A stretch of 64,000 nt of DNA from Candidatus Nitrotoga sp. AM1P (GCF_013168275.1 NZ_AP019547.1:1240001-1304000); one strand, 5' to 3'; numbered from the stretch's first letter, positions 7,787-20,181 are shown. Numbers and translations are program-made. Notes: generated from the letters alone by a model not told the origin.

Positions 7787-10480
7787 ATGAACAGCAGCGA
7801 AATCCGTCTGAAATTTTTGGATTATTTTGCCTCCAAAGAGCACACTATCGTGCCTTCCAGCCCATTGGTGCCAGGCAATGACCCTACGTTGTTGTTCACC
7901 AATTCCGGTATGGTGCAGTTTAAAGATTGCTTCCTCGGCCACGACAAGCGTCCGTATGTACGCGCTACGTCTTCGCAGCGCTGTGTGCGTGCAGGTGGTA
8001 AACACAACGACCTGGAGAACGTGGGTTATACCGCGCGGCACCATACATTCTTCGAGATGTTGGGTAATTTCAGCTTTGGGGATTATTTTAAACAGAGTGC
8101 CATTAAATATGCATGGGAATTGCTCACTGAGGTTTATAAGCTGCCAGCTGACAAGCTATGGGTAACCGTTTACGCCGAGGATGATGAGGCTTTTGACATC
8201 TGGTCGAATGAAGTGGGCGTACCCGTCGAGCGCATTGTGCGTATCGGTGACAATCATGGTAAGCGCTATGTCTCCGATAATTTCTGGCAGATGGCAGATA
8301 CCGGTCCATGCGGCCCATGTTCGGAAATTTTTTACGACCATGGGCCTGATGTTTGGGGCGGCCCTCCGGGCAGTGCGGAGGCCGATGGTGATCGCTATAT
8401 TGAAATCTGGAACTTGGTATTCATGCAATACAACCGCGATGAAAACGGTGTGCTGCATCCGTTGCCCAAGCCATCGGTGGATACTGGCATGGGATTGGAG
8501 CGCATCGCGGCAGTATTGCAACACGTACATTCCAATTACGATATTGATTTGTTCCAAAACCTTATCTGCGCGGCGGCGCGCGAAACAAACACTAGCGACC
8601 TTACCAACAACTCGCTCAAGGTAATCGCTGACCATATTCGTGCTTGTTCCTTTTTAATCGTGGATGGGGTAATTCCCGGCAATGAAGGGCGCGGCTATGT
8701 GCTGCGCCGCATTATCCGCCGTGCCATCCGACATGGTTATAAACTGGGTTGTCGCGCAGCATTTTTCCATAAAATAACAGTTGATCTTGCCCGAGAAATG
8801 GGCGGGGCGTATCCCGAGTTAGTCGCAGCGCAAGCGCGGGTAACTGAGGTACTGCGTATCGAGGAAGAACGTTTTTTTGAGACTATTGAGCATGGTATGA
8901 AAATGCTTGAAGTAGCACTCGATAAAATCGTAACGGATGGCCTTGGTTTTGATGTTGGATTGAGCAAGGGAAAGGGTCGAGAGGAAGGCAAGTTGCTTCA
9001 ATCAAAAATCCTTGTGGGACATATTGCTTTTACTTTGCACGACACCTACGGCTTTCCGCTCGACCTGACACAGGATGTATGTCGTGAGCATGGTGTCATT
9101 GTTGATGAAGTTGGTTTTAATGATGCCATGACACGTCAGCGCGAACAGGCGCGCGCGGCGGGAAAGTTCAAGATAGGTGCAGGGCTGGAATATGAGGGCG
9201 TGAAAACGCAATTCCACGGGTACGAAAAACTGGTTACGCAGGGCACGGTCGTGGCGTTGTACAAGGATGGCGTGGCTGTGCAAGAGCTTTCCGCTTCTGA
9301 TACCGGTATTGTGGTGCTAGACAATACGCCGTTCTATGCGGAATCTGGCGGGCAGGTGGGTGACGTAGGCGTTCTGCAAATATCCTCCAATAATCCAACG
9401 CTTTTTGTTGTAGAAGATACACAGAAAATTCAACCCGATGTGTTTGGTCACCACGGACAAGTAAAGAGTGGTTTTATCAAGGTGGGCGACTCGGTCGAAG
9501 CTATTGTCGATAAAGCTGCGCGCGCGCGCACCATCCGTAACCACTCAGTCACACACCTGATGCACCGGGTGCTACGTGATGTATTGGGTGCGCATGTGCA
9601 ACAGAAGGGTTCGCTGGTAGATCAGACCAAAACACGCTTTGACTTCAGCCACAACGCACCGATGACCGATACACAAATCCGCGAAGTGGAAAATCGTGTG
9701 AACCATGCCATACAGGCGAATGCTGCGGTGAGCGCGCAGGTGATGACTTATGACGATGCACTAAAATCTGGTGCAATGGCATTGTTCGGTGAAAAATATG
9801 GTGATGAAGTACGCGTGTTAGGCATGGGCGAATTTTCCACTGAATTATGCGGTGGTACGCATGTTCAGCGCACCGGTGACATTGGTTTATTCAAGATTGT
9901 ACTGGAAAGCGGTGTGGCGGCTGGCATCCGCCGTGTTGAGGCAATCACCGGGGAGGGCGCGCTGAACTGGGTACAACAGCTGGATGCAAAAGTACATGAA
10001 GTCGCCGCCACACTTAAGGTACAGCCGCACGAACTAACCCAACGTGTTGCGCTAATGCAAGAGACGATCAAGACGGTTGAAAAGGAACTTGCAACCTTAA
10101 AATCTAAATTAGCTTCTTCACAAGGTGAAGATTTGGCAAGTCAGGCTATAGAAATTAACGGTGTTAAGGTAGTAGCTGCACTTTTGGAAGGTGCGGATAT
10201 TAAGACATTACGTGAGACATTAGACAAACTAAAAGACAAGCTTAAATCGGCGGCCATCGTATTAGCTGCCGTAGCTGATGGAAAAATTATGCTCATCGCG
10301 GGTGTGACCGCTGATATTATCGACAAAGTAAAAGCGGGGGAATTGGTTAATGCGGTGGCGCAGCAGGTAGGCGGGAAAGGTGGTGGCCGCGCGGATATGG
10401 CTCAAGCAGGGGGTACTCAACCAGAATCTCTGGCCACAGCACTTGCATCTGTATCAGCTTGGGTAAAGAGAAAGCTATAA
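7787..10480 (+). CDS. alaS: Alanine--tRNA ligase
   Basis: Charges tRNA-Ala in the cytoplasm and clears mis-charged seryl/glycyl-tRNA. 897 residues from the ATG at 7787, which gives the family N-terminus [14 protein letters not shown]. The class II core holds [32 protein letters not shown] and the [13 protein letters not shown] loop. The editing domain shows [13 protein letters not shown] and the CGGTH motif. The C-terminal DHHA1/C-Ala region ends with [15 protein letters not shown]. It is slightly longer than the common 875 residues because of an extra loop of about 20 residues (near 390-410, rich in Gly and Lys) just before the [10 protein letters not shown] segment. It is a stand-alone gene. 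Confidence 0.97.
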   Translation: MNSSEIRLKFLDYFASKEHTIVPSSPLVPGNDPTLLFTNSGMVQFKDCFLGHDKRPYVRATSSQRCVRAGGKHNDLENVGYTARHHTFFEMLGNFSFGDYFKQSAIKYAWELLTEVYKLPADKLWVTVYAEDDEAFDIWSNEVGVPVERIVRIGDNHGKRYVSDNFWQMADTGPCGPCSEIFYDHGPDVWGGPPGSAEADGDRYIEIWNLVFMQYNRDENGVLHPLPKPSVDTGMGLERIAAVLQHVHSNYDIDLFQNLICAAARETNTSDLTNNSLKVIADHIRACSFLIVDGVIPGNEGRGYVLRRIIRRAIRHGYKLGCRAAFFHKITVDLAREMGGAYPELVAAQARVTEVLRIEEERFFETIEHGMKMLEVALDKIVTDGLGFDVGLSKGKGREEGKLLQSKILVGHIAFTLHDTYGFPLDLTQDVCREHGVIVDEVGFNDAMTRQREQARAAGKFKIGAGLEYEGVKTQFHGYEKLVTQGTVVALYKDGVAVQELSASDTGIVVLDNTPFYAESGGQVGDVGVLQISSNNPTLFVVEDTQKIQPDVFGHHGQVKSGFIKVGDSVEAIVDKAARARTIRNHSVTHLMHRVLRDVLGAHVQQKGSLVDQTKTRFDFSHNAPMTDTQIREVENRVNHAIQANAAVSAQVMTYDDALKSGAMALFGEKYGDEVRVLGMGEFSTELCGGTHVQRTGDIGLFKIVLESGVAAGIRRVEAITGEGALNWVQQLDAKVHEVAATLKVQPHELTQRVALMQETIKTVEKELATLKSKLASSQGEDLASQAIEINGVKVVAALLEGADIKTLRETLDKLKDKLKSAAIVLAAVADGKIMLIAGVTADIIDKVKAGELVNAVAQQVGGKGGGRADMAQAGGTQPESLATALASVSAWVKRKL

Positions 10481-10494
10481 CAAAATCAAATCCA

Positions 10495-10544
10495 AGCAGG
10501 GATGGGCAATTTTTTGCCTGTTATCCCTATGCAATATCCCTGCT
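10495..10544 (+). terminator. Nested hairpin after alaS, possible terminator
   Basis: An outer stem AGCAGGGAT (10495-10503) pairs with ATCCCTGCT (10536-10544), and an inner perfect stem GGCAA-TTTT-TTGCC sits in its loop. It lies 14 bases after the alaS stop. There is no strong T-run after the outer stem, so intrinsic termination is uncertain; it may instead stabilise the 3' end. Confidence 0.4.
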
Positions 10545-10621
10545 GGAACGACTTCCTTTATCTAACTGAAATATTGATCTCCGAAATACATACACGTTCG
10601 TGCTTAGCATCATATTTCTTA

Positions 10622-11161
10622 CTACCAGTAAGGACTTCCAAACCGACCTCGCCATGGACCCCAAGGGTTATACCAGTATGGCCCATAATAACTATTATAG
10701 TAAGGATATTGGGATCCATAATATGAATAGGGAATGAGCTTCGGCCATAAGTAGACTGTTTCGGCGTTGATTTGAGGATAATGATATTCGTATTCACCTA
10801 GCTTACGCACGGTAATACCTTGAATATTGCCAATTATTGTCACCTCACGGCCTTTTGCATACACTTCCGGATCGTAAAAGTCGGGGGCGCAGGCAATGAA
10901 GCGCCCCCAAGTCATATCAGTTTCCAGAGGTCTTGCATTACTGTCCAATGGGTGACTTACTATCTCAAAACATGTCTCATTCTTGCCTGGTTCCGTGTTT
11001 GCAATACTGCCCCCCCAACGTACACGCTGACCTACAAAATTATCGTTTTGAGCTGCACTTGGCGTAACTTCAGCAAATGAACCGACTGCCAGCGGCTTTG
11101 GAACGGTAGCACAACCAGCAACTGCAATTGGTAGCAAAAAAAGAAAAATCCAGCGATTCAT
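10622..11161 (-). CDS. slp: Slp-family outer-membrane lipoprotein
   Basis: 179 residues with a lipoprotein signal ending in the lipobox VAGC, so the mature protein should be acylated at that Cys (about residue 17) and carried to the outer membrane. The body contains the Slp pattern: GQRVRWGGSI near the start, CFEIVSHPL, then VTIIGNIQG, GEYEYHYPQI and VYLWP. In enterobacteria Slp is induced by starvation or acid; its molecular job is not known. The tail is rich in Tyr, Trp, Gly and Pro (about 135-179), which is unusual and looks disordered. It is a single gene on the minus strand, convergent with alaS. Confidence 0.85.
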   Translation of the reverse strand: MNRWIFLFLLPIAVAGCATVPKPLAVGSFAEVTPSAAQNDNFVGQRVRWGGSIANTEPGKNETCFEIVSHPLDSNARPLETDMTWGRFIACAPDFYDPEVYAKGREVTIIGNIQGITVRKLGEYEYHYPQINAETVYLWPKLIPYSYYGSQYPYYNSYYGPYWYNPWGPWRGRFGSPYW

Positions 11162-11872
11162 GGAAGCCTCCTTAAGTTTTATAAGTTTTTTTTAATAGTA
11201 TTGACACCTACTAGCCAAGTTGCACAGCGCTTCAGATAATGCATAAATTGTTTAACATAAATCAAATTAAGTGTCTAGCATTACTGTGCCATTAGACATA
11301 TCTACCCAGCCACCCTCCGCAGCAAAAAACATAACTGAAGCGCACCGGTGGTAGCTAGCGCGATGAGAAATCGCAGCGATGGATAAAGTCCGGCACATGC
11401 CACGGTGCTTGTTTGGCTAGCGCAAGGAATGAATCTTCGGATAAAGAAGACGTTTCTGGTCGATCACGGTTGTTCTGAAGCCATTATGGTTGAGGCGTTG
11501 TGCAACGAGGAAGCCGTGGCCGCACAACACAGAGTGACATAATGATTGAAAGTCCTACCTGCCCCGGCCCTCTGAATGCGAGAGGTTAGACTCCTGCTTG
11601 AGTTCCTGTGTAGCTTTATGGGGGTGGGCGGAAAAATTATTTTGACGGCTCTGGCATGAATGGGGATTCACTGTTACCCCCGCTAAACGACGTATGCCAA
11701 GCTTTTTCGGCAATGCAAGAGCTAATGCCTTCACCATTACAGTAAAATTAGGGATCCGTCGAGCTTCAACCGTAACAATTGATTATATTGATGCGCCTAT
11801 CATTCAGGAATAATGCATTCATTATAATATATCAGCATATTCTGCAATGCTCTTAGTACGTTGAGAAGCAGA
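11162..11872. other. 711-base region without a supported gene, some hairpins
   Basis: No ORF here has both a start signal and family resemblance. The centre (about 11330-11660) is richer in GC than the edges and has paired elements such as GTTGTGC (11497-11503) with GCACAAC (11522-11528), and a stretch with a structured-RNA look. It could be a relic of a mobile element or an unannotated non-coding RNA. I see no domain V of a group II intron and no known riboswitch core. The Slp promoter lies in the left 100 bases. Confidence 0.35.
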
Positions 11873-13762
11873 TTATTTATTTTCATCTGCAGAAAAAGAT
11901 TTCATGGTAATGTCAGCGTGTTTTTTGGCATCCGCAAGATATGCTTGGAACATTTCATCACCAGTTATTTGACGCAGTTGTTGCATATAACCGGCATGCT
12001 TGGTCTCGTTAATGGAAGTAACTTCTTTGATTGCATCGATACGAACCAGTTCATAACCATTCTGTGCATTTTCGATGCCCACATATGCCGGAAAAATAGC
12101 CACGTTTGCTTGGAACACTTGACGAGCCAGACTATTATCAAGCTCAGCATGTTGTTCGCGCGTAATAATAGTCGGCACTGACCATCCCACGTTAACCTTC
12201 TCGCCACGTTGCAACTGCGCCAACACCAGTTGGCCCTCTTTGACCGCAGACTCTAACGCTTGCTTACGCAGTAATTTCTGACGAATACCCTCACTCACTT
12301 CCTTCAACGAGCGAGTGCTAACTGGCTTATATTCCAGCAACCGTGCCGCGAACAAGGTATTGGGTGCGATCTCTATGGCAGCGCTATTGCGCTTTTTCTT
12401 CGTTACATCCTCAGCAAACACAGCTTGCAATGCTTTGTCCGTCCAAGGCAATGCTCCAACCTGTTTTTTGTTCAACCAACCGCTTTGCTGTAGCGGCATT
12501 TTTACCAATTCTGCAGCTGGTTTTAACGTATCACTCTGCTCATACACAATATTACTAAATTTCTCTGCCAACTCTGTGAACTTATCGTTTGCTTTTTGCA
12601 ATTTTAATCTTTGCGCAATAGCACTCTTTACTTCAATCAACGGGGGAGTTTTAGCAGGATTCACCGCCAACAGCTTGATAATGTGAAAACCAAAATCCGT
12701 TTGTACCAAACCGCTAATTTCCCCTACCTTAAGCTTGAATACGGCCTCCTCAAAAGGTTTGACCATCATACCAGGTCCAAACTGGCCAAGATCCCCTCCG
12801 CTCGCAGCGGAGCCAGGATCCTGAGAATGTTGTTTAGCTAGCTCGGCAAATTTATCCGGTGACTGCTTAACCTGCTGCAACACCTGTTCTGCCTTGGCTT
12901 TGGCAGCCAACTTATCTGCATCAGATGCCTGCGTGGCCGTCGCAATCAGAATATGCGCCGCCTGGTGCTGTTCGGGTGAACCAAATTCATTCTGATGTTC
13001 TTCATAATATTTCTTAATTTCACCCTCATCCACTGCCATTTGTGATTGCAATACATCGGCTGAAAATGTCACGTACTCCACCCGCACCTGCTCATCCGTC
13101 TGAAACTCTTTCAGATTCATATCATAATAACTGTGCACCGCAGCTTCATCCACTTTCGCCTGTTTTAGGTATGATTCAAAAGAAATTTTTGCCACAGCAA
13201 CAACACGCTGTTGTTCATTCAAGCGTATTAAATTATCCGCAGTAATACTTGATGCATACCCATTCCGCATATACGCATCAATCAACTGACGCATATATAA
13301 TTCTCGTGCTACGCTTGCCTCAAATGTCAGCGGCGACATTTTCTCACGACGCAATACTGATTCGTAAAGCTGCTTGTCAAATTTCCCATCTTTCTGAAAC
13401 ACCTCGATGCCAGCGATACTCTGAGCCAAATATTTCTCGCTCACAGTTAACCCGATGGAACGCGCCTGCGACATTAACAAACGTTGGCTAACCACGCTTT
13501 CCAGAATCGAGCGTTTTATTTCGGGCTTATCAAACATAGCTTGATCATAGTTACTACCCATCATTTTACGCATTCTGTCCTGCTGCTGACGCGCAGCTTG
13601 ATCGAACTCCGCTTGATTGACTTTTTCACCGTTTACCGTAGCTAAAGCCTCACTATGAGATGACTTGTTGTAAGAATCCACACCCCAAAATGCAAACGTA
13701 AGAATGATGAGCAACAACACGATTTGTACGAACCGTCTGTTCCCATGCACGAAATCAAACAT
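11873..13762 (-). CDS. ppiD: Periplasmic folding chaperone / peptidyl-prolyl isomerase PpiD
   Basis: 629 residues anchored in the inner membrane by one N-terminal helix (about 13-33, [17 protein letters not shown]), with the rest periplasmic. A SurA-like N-domain (about 35-200) precedes a parvulin PpiC domain (about 265-365: QHAAHIL-type motif, [28 protein letters not shown]). A long C-terminal SurA-like arm follows. PpiD helps outer-membrane proteins leave the Sec translocon. The gene follows the lon and tRNA-Val/Asp block on the same strand, a common proteobacterial arrangement. A T-rich hairpin separates it from the tRNAs, so it probably has its own promoter. Confidence 0.95.
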   Translation of the reverse strand: MFDFVHGNRRFVQIVLLLIILTFAFWGVDSYNKSSHSEALATVNGEKVNQAEFDQAARQQQDRMRKMMGSNYDQAMFDKPEIKRSILESVVSQRLLMSQARSIGLTVSEKYLAQSIAGIEVFQKDGKFDKQLYESVLRREKMSPLTFEASVARELYMRQLIDAYMRNGYASSITADNLIRLNEQQRVVAVAKISFESYLKQAKVDEAAVHSYYDMNLKEFQTDEQVRVEYVTFSADVLQSQMAVDEGEIKKYYEEHQNEFGSPEQHQAAHILIATATQASDADKLAAKAKAEQVLQQVKQSPDKFAELAKQHSQDPGSAASGGDLGQFGPGMMVKPFEEAVFKLKVGEISGLVQTDFGFHIIKLLAVNPAKTPPLIEVKSAIAQRLKLQKANDKFTELAEKFSNIVYEQSDTLKPAAELVKMPLQQSGWLNKKQVGALPWTDKALQAVFAEDVTKKKRNSAAIEIAPNTLFAARLLEYKPVSTRSLKEVSEGIRQKLLRKQALESAVKEGQLVLAQLQRGEKVNVGWSVPTIITREQHAELDNSLARQVFQANVAIFPAYVGIENAQNGYELVRIDAIKEVTSINETKHAGYMQQLRQITGDEMFQAYLADAKKHADITMKSFSADENK

Positions 13763-13797
13763 AATAGCCGCCCGATATAGTTTATTTACAATAAATG

Positions 13798-13824
13798 AAA
13801 AAAAGGCGAACTTTCGTTCGCCTT
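13798..13824 (-). terminator. Rho-independent terminator of the tRNA-Val/tRNA-Asp unit
   Basis: Read on the minus strand, AAGGCGAAC-GAAA-GTTCGCCTT forms a 9-bp stem with a GAAA loop (stem 13803-13811/13816-13824) followed by seven Ts (13798-13804). It lies directly after tRNA-Asp. Confidence 0.85.
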
Positions 13825-13828
13825 AATG

Positions 13829-13905
13829 TGGCGGAGTGGACGGGACTCGAACCCGCGACCCCCGGCGTGACAGGCCGGTATTCTAACCAACTGAACTACC
13901 ACTCC
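13829..13905 (-). tRNA. tRNA-Asp (GTC)
   Basis: A 77-nt cloverleaf on the minus strand: acceptor GGAGTGG pairs with CCACTCC, anticodon loop CTGTCAC gives GTC, T-loop GGTTCGAGTCC, and CCA is encoded. It follows tRNA-Val by 14 bases, so both come from one transcript. Confidence 0.96.
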
Positions 13906-13919
13906 AATAACTAAACAGC

Positions 13920-13995
13920 TGGTGGGTGCTGAGGGGTTCGAACCCCCGACATTCGCCTTGTAAGGGCGACGCTCTACCAGCTGAGCTAAGCACCC
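13920..13995 (-). tRNA. tRNA-Val (TAC)
   Basis: A 76-nt cloverleaf on the minus strand with acceptor GGGTGCT/AGCACCC, anticodon TAC in CTTACAA, T-arm GGGGGTTCGAACCCC and encoded CCA. It lies between lon and tRNA-Asp. Confidence 0.96.
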
Positions 13996-14096
13996 AATAA
14001 AAGTAACATTTTACAGCATTTTTTAGACCTTTACCAGCACAGAATTTCGGTATTTCACTGCCTGGAACTTGATCAACTCGCTAATACTAGCGTGCG

Positions 14097-16508
14097 TCAA
14101 TGCTTAATCACAGTAGCACGACTCTCGTCCGTCACCAAGATGGGATTGACTACTGGCGCAGCCTCAGGTAACGGTTCTGGCTTGCGCTCTAACGCCATTT
14201 CCAACACCTGTTCAATCCATTTAACCGGATGAATATCAAGTTTATTTTTTACGTTATCGGGAATCTCAACAAGATCCTTGGTATTTTCTTCCGGAATCAA
14301 AACAACTTTAATGCCACCACGTTGAGCCGCCAGTAACTTCTCTTTTAATCCACCAATCGGCAGCACCTCACCCCGCAACGTAATTTCCCCGGTCATTGCC
14401 ACATCAGCACGCACCGGAATACCCGTCAACGCCGAGACTATCGACGTACAAATACCCACACCCGCACTCGGCCCGTCTTTTGGAGTAGCACCTTCAGGTA
14501 AATGGATATGCAAATCAGTTTTTTGATAAAAATCATCATAAATACCCAAACTACGGGCGCGGCTACGCACTACACTAAGTGCAGCTTGAATCGATTCCTT
14601 CATAACCTCACCCAACTTACCAGTGGGAGTAATATTACCTTTACCCGGCAATACCGCAGTTTCAATGGTTAATAACTCACCGCCAACTTCTGTCCACGCC
14701 AACCCGGTTACTTGTCCAACTTGGTTATGTTTCTCTGCGATTCCATAGCTATAACGCCGCACCCCAAGATATTTTTCCAGGTTACGAGCATTCACCGTTA
14801 ACTTGCTATCACGCCCTTTAAGCAACAGCGCTTTCACTACTTTACGACAAATTTTGGAAAGCTCTCGATCCAACCCCCGTACACCTGCTTCACGGGTGTA
14901 ATAACGCAATATGTCACGAATTGCGCTTTCTGAAATACCAATTTCTTCAAGCTTCAATCCATTGTTCTTAAGTGCTTTTGGAATTAAATAATGCATCGCA
15001 ATATTTACTTTTTCGTCTTCGGTATAGCTTGACACGTGAATAATTTCCATGCGATCCAAAAGCGGAGCAGGGATATTCATAGTATTTGCGGTCGCAACAA
15101 ACATTACGTCAGACAAGTCATATTCGACTTCAACATAATGATCAACAAAAGTATGATTCTGCTCTGGATCAAGCACCTCAAGCAGCGCCGATGAAGGGTC
15201 ACCACGAAAATCCATACCCATCTTATCTACTTCGTCGAGTAGAAATAGCGGATTTTTCACGCCAACTTTGGTCATGTTCTGCAAAATTTTACCAGGCATA
15301 GAGCCGATATAAGTGCGTCGATGGCCACGAATTTCTGACTCATCACGCACCCCACCTAGCGACATGCGAATAAATTTACGGCCTGTAGCCCGTGCAATAG
15401 ACTGACCAAGCGAAGTCTTACCAACACCCGGTGGCCCGACCAAACACAGGATAGGCGCTTTCATCTTGTCGACGCGTTGCTGCACCGCAAGATATTCCAC
15501 AATACGTTCCTTAACCTTCTCCAATCCATAGTGATCTGCTTCCAAAATTTCTTCGGCGGATTTCAAGTCATTGTTAATCTTTGTTTTCTTTTTCCAGGGT
15601 AAACCAACTAACACGTCAATATAGTTACGCACTACAGTCGCCTCAGCAGACATAGGAGACATTAAGCGCAATTTTTTCATTTCGGCTTCAGCTTTGGCAC
15701 GCGCTTCCTTAGGCAAGTGTGCAGCCTTGATTTTCTTTGCCAATTCCTCGAAATCAGCACCATCCTCACCTTCACCTAACTCCTTCTGTATCGCTTTTAC
15801 TTGTTCATTCAAGTAATACTCGCGTTGACTCTTTTCCATCTGTCGTTTGACGCGTCCGCGGATGCGTTTTTCTACTTGCAGAATGTCGAGCTCGGCCTCC
15901 AGTAAACCCAGTAAATGATCAAGACGCTTTCGAACGTCAAAGATTTCCAATATCTCCTGCTTTTGCTCCAGTTTAAGTGGCAAATGTGCTGCTATGGTAT
16001 CCGCTAACCGCCCGGAATCATCTATACCAGCCAAAGACGTTAGCGTTTCTGGCGGAATCCTCTTATTAAGCTTAACATATTGGTCGAATTGATTAATTAA
16101 AGTACGGCGCATAGCTTCTGCTTCATTACCCAAACTATCATCGACAGGAACTGGGTCAATGTCCGCATCGAAATGATTTTTTTCATCCAGCACGCGCAAT
16201 ATTTTTGCACGTTGCGTGCCCTCCACAAGAACCTTTACGGTACCGTCAGGCAACTTGAGCATCTGCAAAATATTAGCAATACTACCAACGCGATACAAAT
16301 CATCCGCAGCAGGCTCATCTTTAGCAGCAGTTTTTTGCGCCACCAATACAATACTCTTACCCGCTTCCATAGCGGATTCCAGCGCCTTGATTGATTTCGC
16401 GCGCCCTACAAACAATGGAATTACCATGTGTGGGAACACAACTACATCGCGTAACGGCAATAATGGGAAAAAACTGGAAACAAGTATATTCGTATCATGC
16501 TCAGTCAT
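14097..16508 (-). CDS. lon: ATP-dependent protease Lon
   Basis: 803 residues, a cytoplasmic AAA+ serine protease that degrades damaged and regulatory proteins. Order: LAN substrate-binding domain (about 12-205), coiled helical linker, AAA+ module with Walker [10 protein letters not shown] and Walker [11 protein letters not shown], then the protease domain with [10 protein letters not shown] (catalytic S681) and the partner Lys in a GGIKVVLIP segment. AGAGGAG precedes the ATG. It is the last gene of tig-clpP-clpX-lon, the standard proteobacterial order, and may share heat-shock control with them. The length is normal for bacterial LonA. Confidence 0.98.
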   Translation of the reverse strand: MTEHDTNILVSSFFPLLPLRDVVVFPHMVIPLFVGRAKSIKALESAMEAGKSIVLVAQKTAAKDEPAADDLYRVGSIANILQMLKLPDGTVKVLVEGTQRAKILRVLDEKNHFDADIDPVPVDDSLGNEAEAMRRTLINQFDQYVKLNKRIPPETLTSLAGIDDSGRLADTIAAHLPLKLEQKQEILEIFDVRKRLDHLLGLLEAELDILQVEKRIRGRVKRQMEKSQREYYLNEQVKAIQKELGEGEDGADFEELAKKIKAAHLPKEARAKAEAEMKKLRLMSPMSAEATVVRNYIDVLVGLPWKKKTKINNDLKSAEEILEADHYGLEKVKERIVEYLAVQQRVDKMKAPILCLVGPPGVGKTSLGQSIARATGRKFIRMSLGGVRDESEIRGHRRTYIGSMPGKILQNMTKVGVKNPLFLLDEVDKMGMDFRGDPSSALLEVLDPEQNHTFVDHYVEVEYDLSDVMFVATANTMNIPAPLLDRMEIIHVSSYTEDEKVNIAMHYLIPKALKNNGLKLEEIGISESAIRDILRYYTREAGVRGLDRELSKICRKVVKALLLKGRDSKLTVNARNLEKYLGVRRYSYGIAEKHNQVGQVTGLAWTEVGGELLTIETAVLPGKGNITPTGKLGEVMKESIQAALSVVRSRARSLGIYDDFYQKTDLHIHLPEGATPKDGPSAGVGICTSIVSALTGIPVRADVAMTGEITLRGEVLPIGGLKEKLLAAQRGGIKVVLIPEENTKDLVEIPDNVKNKLDIHPVKWIEQVLEMALERKPEPLPEAAPVVNPILVTDESRATVIKH

Positions 16509-16625
16509 GGCAGGAAACTCCTCTGTGGATTAACTTGATAGTTAGATGGGGGCGCAGCGAAATAATTCAAGTCAAAATACAAAATCGCCACGCATCAATT
16601 TAATTTAGGATGCCACTATAAATAA

Positions 16626-17882
16626 CTAAGCTGCCCTGGATGTATCCGCGTATATCACAATCGGTTTAATTTCGCCATTGGTGCTGCTTACATCCAGCAC
16701 TACCTTGCTCACATTATCCATTGAGGGCAGATCATACATAATATCAAGCAAGGAATGCTCCAGAATGGAGCGCAAGCCACGTGCACCCGTTTTACGTTCC
16801 AGCGCTTTCTTGGCAATCGCCTGCAATACACCCTCATGGAACTCCATATCTACGCCTTCCATCGCGAACAATTTATGATATTGTTTGGTCAAGGCATTTT
16901 TGGGTTCAGTCAAAATTTGAATTAATGCCGCCTCATCCAGCTCTTCCAGTGTAGCAACTACTGGCAGGCGTCCAACAAACTCAGGGATTAAACCAAACTT
17001 GATTAAATCTTCCGGTTCCACATTACGCAACACCGCGCCTACACTCTTCTCGTCACCACGCTTGGCGAGGCTTGCGCCAAAACCAATACCGGCTTTCTCT
17101 GAGCGATTGAGTATGACCTTCTCCATGCCATCGAACGCTCCGCCGCATATAAAAAGGATATTGGTGGTATCCACCTGCAAAAATTCGGTATTGGGATGTT
17201 TACGGCCACCTTGTGGTGGCACAGACGCCTTGGTGCCTTCGATCAACTTGAGTAGCGCCTGTTGCACTCCTTCGCCAGAAACATCACGAGTGATAGAAGG
17301 GTTGTCTGATTTGCGGGAAATTTTATCAATTTCGTCAATATAAATAATACCGCGCTGGGCGCGCTCCACGTCATAATCACACGCTTGCAATAGCTTCAGA
17401 ATAATATTTTCGACATCTTCCCCAACATACCCCGCTTCAGTCAGCGTAGTCGCATCGGCCATTACAAATGGTACATCAAGCAGACGCGCCAAGGTTTGCG
17501 CCAACAAAGTTTTTCCAGAACCAGTCGGACCAAGCAGTAAAATATTGCTCTTAGCCAGCTCTACTCCATCCTTGTTAGTGCTTTTCAAGCGCTTATAATG
17601 GTTATATACCGCCACAGACAAAATTTTCTTGGCATGTTCCTGACCGATTACATATTCATCGAGACGCGCACGAATTTCATGGGGCACAAGCAGGTCAGCC
17701 TTGTCTGTCTTGCCGGACACAACACTATTAACTTCCTCACGTATAATGTCATTGCAAAGCTCGACGCATTCGTCGCACACGAATACAGAAGGCCCCGCAA
17801 TCAGTTTGCGAACTTCATGCTGGCTCTTGCCGCAAAATGAGCAATACAATAGTTTGTCGCCCTTGCTTTTATCCAGCACCAT
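16626..17882 (-). CDS. clpX: ClpXP protease ATPase subunit ClpX
   Basis: 418 residues. The N-terminal zinc-binding domain has four cysteines (C14, C17, C36, C39). The AAA+ core follows with Walker A GPTGSGKT, Walker [11 protein letters not shown], and the ClpP-docking IGF loop in the [10 protein letters not shown] segment. It unfolds tagged proteins and feeds them to ClpP. The start is supported by AGGAGG seven bases before ATGGTG. It follows clpP by 62 bases and precedes lon by 117 bases. Confidence 0.98.
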   Translation of the reverse strand: MVLDKSKGDKLLYCSFCGKSQHEVRKLIAGPSVFVCDECVELCNDIIREEVNSVVSGKTDKADLLVPHEIRARLDEYVIGQEHAKKILSVAVYNHYKRLKSTNKDGVELAKSNILLLGPTGSGKTLLAQTLARLLDVPFVMADATTLTEAGYVGEDVENIILKLLQACDYDVERAQRGIIYIDEIDKISRKSDNPSITRDVSGEGVQQALLKLIEGTKASVPPQGGRKHPNTEFLQVDTTNILFICGGAFDGMEKVILNRSEKAGIGFGASLAKRGDEKSVGAVLRNVEPEDLIKFGLIPEFVGRLPVVATLEELDEAALIQILTEPKNALTKQYHKLFAMEGVDMEFHEGVLQAIAKKALERKTGARGLRSILEHSLLDIMYDLPSMDNVSKVVLDVSSTNGEIKPIVIYADTSRAA

Positions 17883-17944
17883 TCATATCCTCCTGTTTTG
17901 TTTATCACCTACATTATTTATCTATCGATTAAGCATATATTTGT

Positions 17945-18571
17945 TTAAGCGCGCTTATCCAGCACTTTATCTACCAAGCCATACTCAACTGCTTCAGTTG
18001 CATTTAAGAATTTATCGCGTTCGCTGTCACGGGCAATTTCTTCAACATTGCGCCCCGTGTGCTGAGCCATCAGGGTATAAAGTCGCTCCCGCAGGCTCAG
18101 AATATATCTGGCATGAATCTCGATATCCGTCGCCTGCCCCTGAAATCCTCCTAACGGTTGATGGATCATCACCGAAGAATTAGGCAAAACAAAGCGCTTT
18201 CCCTTTGCACCGGCCTGCAATAAAAAAGCACCCATCGATGCCGCCATGCCGATACACAACGTAGAAACTTCCGGCTTTATGAATTGCATAGTGTCATAAA
18301 TCGCCATGCCTGCCGAAATAGACCCACCGGGCGAATTAATATAGAGATGAATCTCTTTATCTGAATTTTCAGATTCAAGAAACAGCAATTGTGCTACCAC
18401 CAAATTAGCGGTCATATCATTGATGTTGCCGACTAAAAATATTACCCGCTCCTTAAGCAGACGTGAATAAATGTCGTATGCACGTTCTCCACGTCCGCTG
18501 GTTTCTATCACCATCGGAATCATTCCGATATTTTGCGGGTCCTCATTATTTTGAAGTATTTCGCTATACAT
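17945..18571 (-). CDS. clpP: ClpP protease proteolytic subunit
   Basis: 208 residues from the ATG at 18571, which gives MYSEILQNN and then the conserved [20 protein letters not shown]. An upstream in-frame start would add 24 residues unlike the family. The catalytic triad is visible: S112 in [10 protein letters not shown]137 in MIHQPLGG, D186 in SERDKF. It forms the tetradecameric chamber used by ClpX. The start codon shares one base with the tig stop (TGATG), which suggests translational coupling. Confidence 0.97.
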   Translation of the reverse strand: MYSEILQNNEDPQNIGMIPMVIETSGRGERAYDIYSRLLKERVIFLVGNINDMTANLVVAQLLFLESENSDKEIHLYINSPGGSISAGMAIYDTMQFIKPEVSTLCIGMAASMGAFLLQAGAKGKRFVLPNSSVMIHQPLGGFQGQATDIEIHARYILSLRERLYTLMAQHTGRNVEEIARDSERDKFLNATEAVEYGLVDKVLDKRA

Positions 18572-19881
18572 CACGCGGCATTCTCCATCAATTCGTTGAA
18601 TTCCATCACCTTCTCTGTTACCTTGACAGCATCCGTCACCCAAACCACCACATTATCTTCCAGCACCAAGTTTTCTGCGTCTTGCAAGCGTACCGGATCA
18701 TTATAATGCCACTGCACCACTTCTTCTGGGTTGTCATAACTTTGTGCATAATCCTGAACCAGCGCTTTAATCTGCTCAGGTTTAGCATGCAAATCATATT
18801 TCTCTACCAGTTCCGTCAAGATCAAACTTAACTTGACACGCTTTTGTGCACGCTCAGTAAACAGTTCAATCGGTAACGATTCTTCCCCTTTCGGCATTTC
18901 TATTCTGCGCTTTTTCATATCGCGCAAAGCTTGCTGCATCAGGCTTTGCGCTTCAGCATCCAATAGCGCCTTAGGTATCTCCAATTGAGTAACTTTCAGC
19001 AAGGTAGCCATTGCACTATCTTTATTACGCAACATTAAGCGACGCTTGATTTCCCTCTCTAAATTATCGTGGATTTCAACTTTAAGCTTATTCACATCGC
19101 CATCTTCTATGCCGAGTAACTTGGCAAAGTTAGCATCAATCTCTGGTAAATGCTGCTCTTCTACCTTGTGCAAAGTAATGGTAAAAGTCGCTGCTTTACC
19201 AGCCACTTTCTCTGCCTGATAGTCTGCCGGAAAAGTCATATCGAACGATTTCGTTTCTCCAGCTTTCATGCCAATGATAGCATTTTCAAAATCTGGCAAT
19301 AGGCGCCCCACGCCTAGCAACACAGCCAAATTCCTGGCCTCACCACCTTCAAATATCTTACCTTCCAGTAAGCCACTAAAATCAATATGCACCCTGTCTC
19401 CATTTTGCGCCACGCGATCAGCCACTTCAAATGTCGCGTGCTGCTTACGCAAAGTAGCAATCGTAGTATCGACATCAGCATCGCTCAAGGTATAAACCGC
19501 TTGCTCAATGCTCTCAGCGCTAATATCCCCTAATACGACTTCAGGATAAACCTCAAAAGTCGCACTATATTCAATCCATAACGCGTCTGGATCGGTATTT
19601 TTGACCTCAAAAGCAGGGTAACCAACCACTTTCAACTGGTTACTCTGCGCTTCTTTGGCAAAAGACTGCCGTAAAGCATCTTGCAACACTTCCTGCTGTA
19701 TTTGCGCGCCGTGTTTTTGCTCCAAAATCTTGAACGGCACCTTACCCGGCCTGAAACCAGGTACCTCAGCGGTACGTGCCAGATTCTTCAGGCGCGCTTC
19801 CATTTCACTGCTCACCAGTTGCAGAGGGATGGATGCATTAAGGCGGCGCTCCAACCCGCTCATGATTTCTATACTCGACAT
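18571..19881 (-). CDS. tig: Trigger factor, ribosome-associated chaperone
   Basis: 436 residues with the three trigger factor parts. The N-terminal ribosome-binding domain contains the GFRPGKVP signature (about 42-49), the FKBP-type isomerase domain spans about 160-245 ([19 protein letters not shown]), and a helical C-terminal chaperone domain follows. It binds nascent chains at the ribosome exit. AAGGAAAG stands seven bases before the ATG. It heads the tig-clpP-clpX-lon group and lies just downstream of tRNA-Leu. Confidence 0.97.
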   Translation of the reverse strand: MSSIEIMSGLERRLNASIPLQLVSSEMEARLKNLARTAEVPGFRPGKVPFKILEQKHGAQIQQEVLQDALRQSFAKEAQSNQLKVVGYPAFEVKNTDPDALWIEYSATFEVYPEVVLGDISAESIEQAVYTLSDADVDTTIATLRKQHATFEVADRVAQNGDRVHIDFSGLLEGKIFEGGEARNLAVLLGVGRLLPDFENAIIGMKAGETKSFDMTFPADYQAEKVAGKAATFTITLHKVEEQHLPEIDANFAKLLGIEDGDVNKLKVEIHDNLEREIKRRLMLRNKDSAMATLLKVTQLEIPKALLDAEAQSLMQQALRDMKKRRIEMPKGEESLPIELFTERAQKRVKLSLILTELVEKYDLHAKPEQIKALVQDYAQSYDNPEEVVQWHYNDPVRLQDAENLVLEDNVVVWVTDAVKVTEKVMEFNELMENAA

Positions 19882-19918
19882 GCTGACTTTCCTTAGGTTA
19901 ATAAGTAAATTCTTCAGT

Positions 19919-20004
19919 TGGTGCGAAAGGAGAGACTCGAACTCTCACGCCTTGCGGCGCTGGAACCTAAATCCAGTGCGTCTACCAATTCCGCCACTTT
20001 CGCC
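19919..20004 (-). tRNA. tRNA-Leu (TAG)
   Basis: An 86-nt class II tRNA with a long variable arm (CGCCGCAAGGCG). Acceptor GGCGAAA/TTTCGC-type pairing, anticodon TAG in the loop TTTAGGT, T-arm GAGAGTTCGAGTCTCTC, encoded CCA. It lies just upstream of tig. Confidence 0.95.
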
Positions 20005-20181
20005 ATTCCAATTACACGGTTATTGTAGCATATGATAAGTAGATAGTCGGTAGGCGTAGAAGGGAAATGTCAGCCTATTTTTAAGATGGTGCGCCTATAT
20101 GATGGGCATGCAGCACCTTCTGACATACTTCAGGTAATTATGAAGCTTCGTTGGAAATTCGATAAGCACGAAACATTCAGG

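Noticed and set aside
4823..10326. Several minus-strand frames opposite the signalling genes and alaS
   Set aside because: They mirror strongly conserved + strand genes and have no ribosome sites or family matches.
11280..11660. Group II intron or retron RNA
   Set aside because: No domain V-like hairpin, no reverse transcriptase nearby and no msr/msd pattern found by eye.
17945..18643. Longer ClpP with 24 extra residues
   Set aside because: The extra part is the tig coding region read in another frame; the true start couples to the tig stop.
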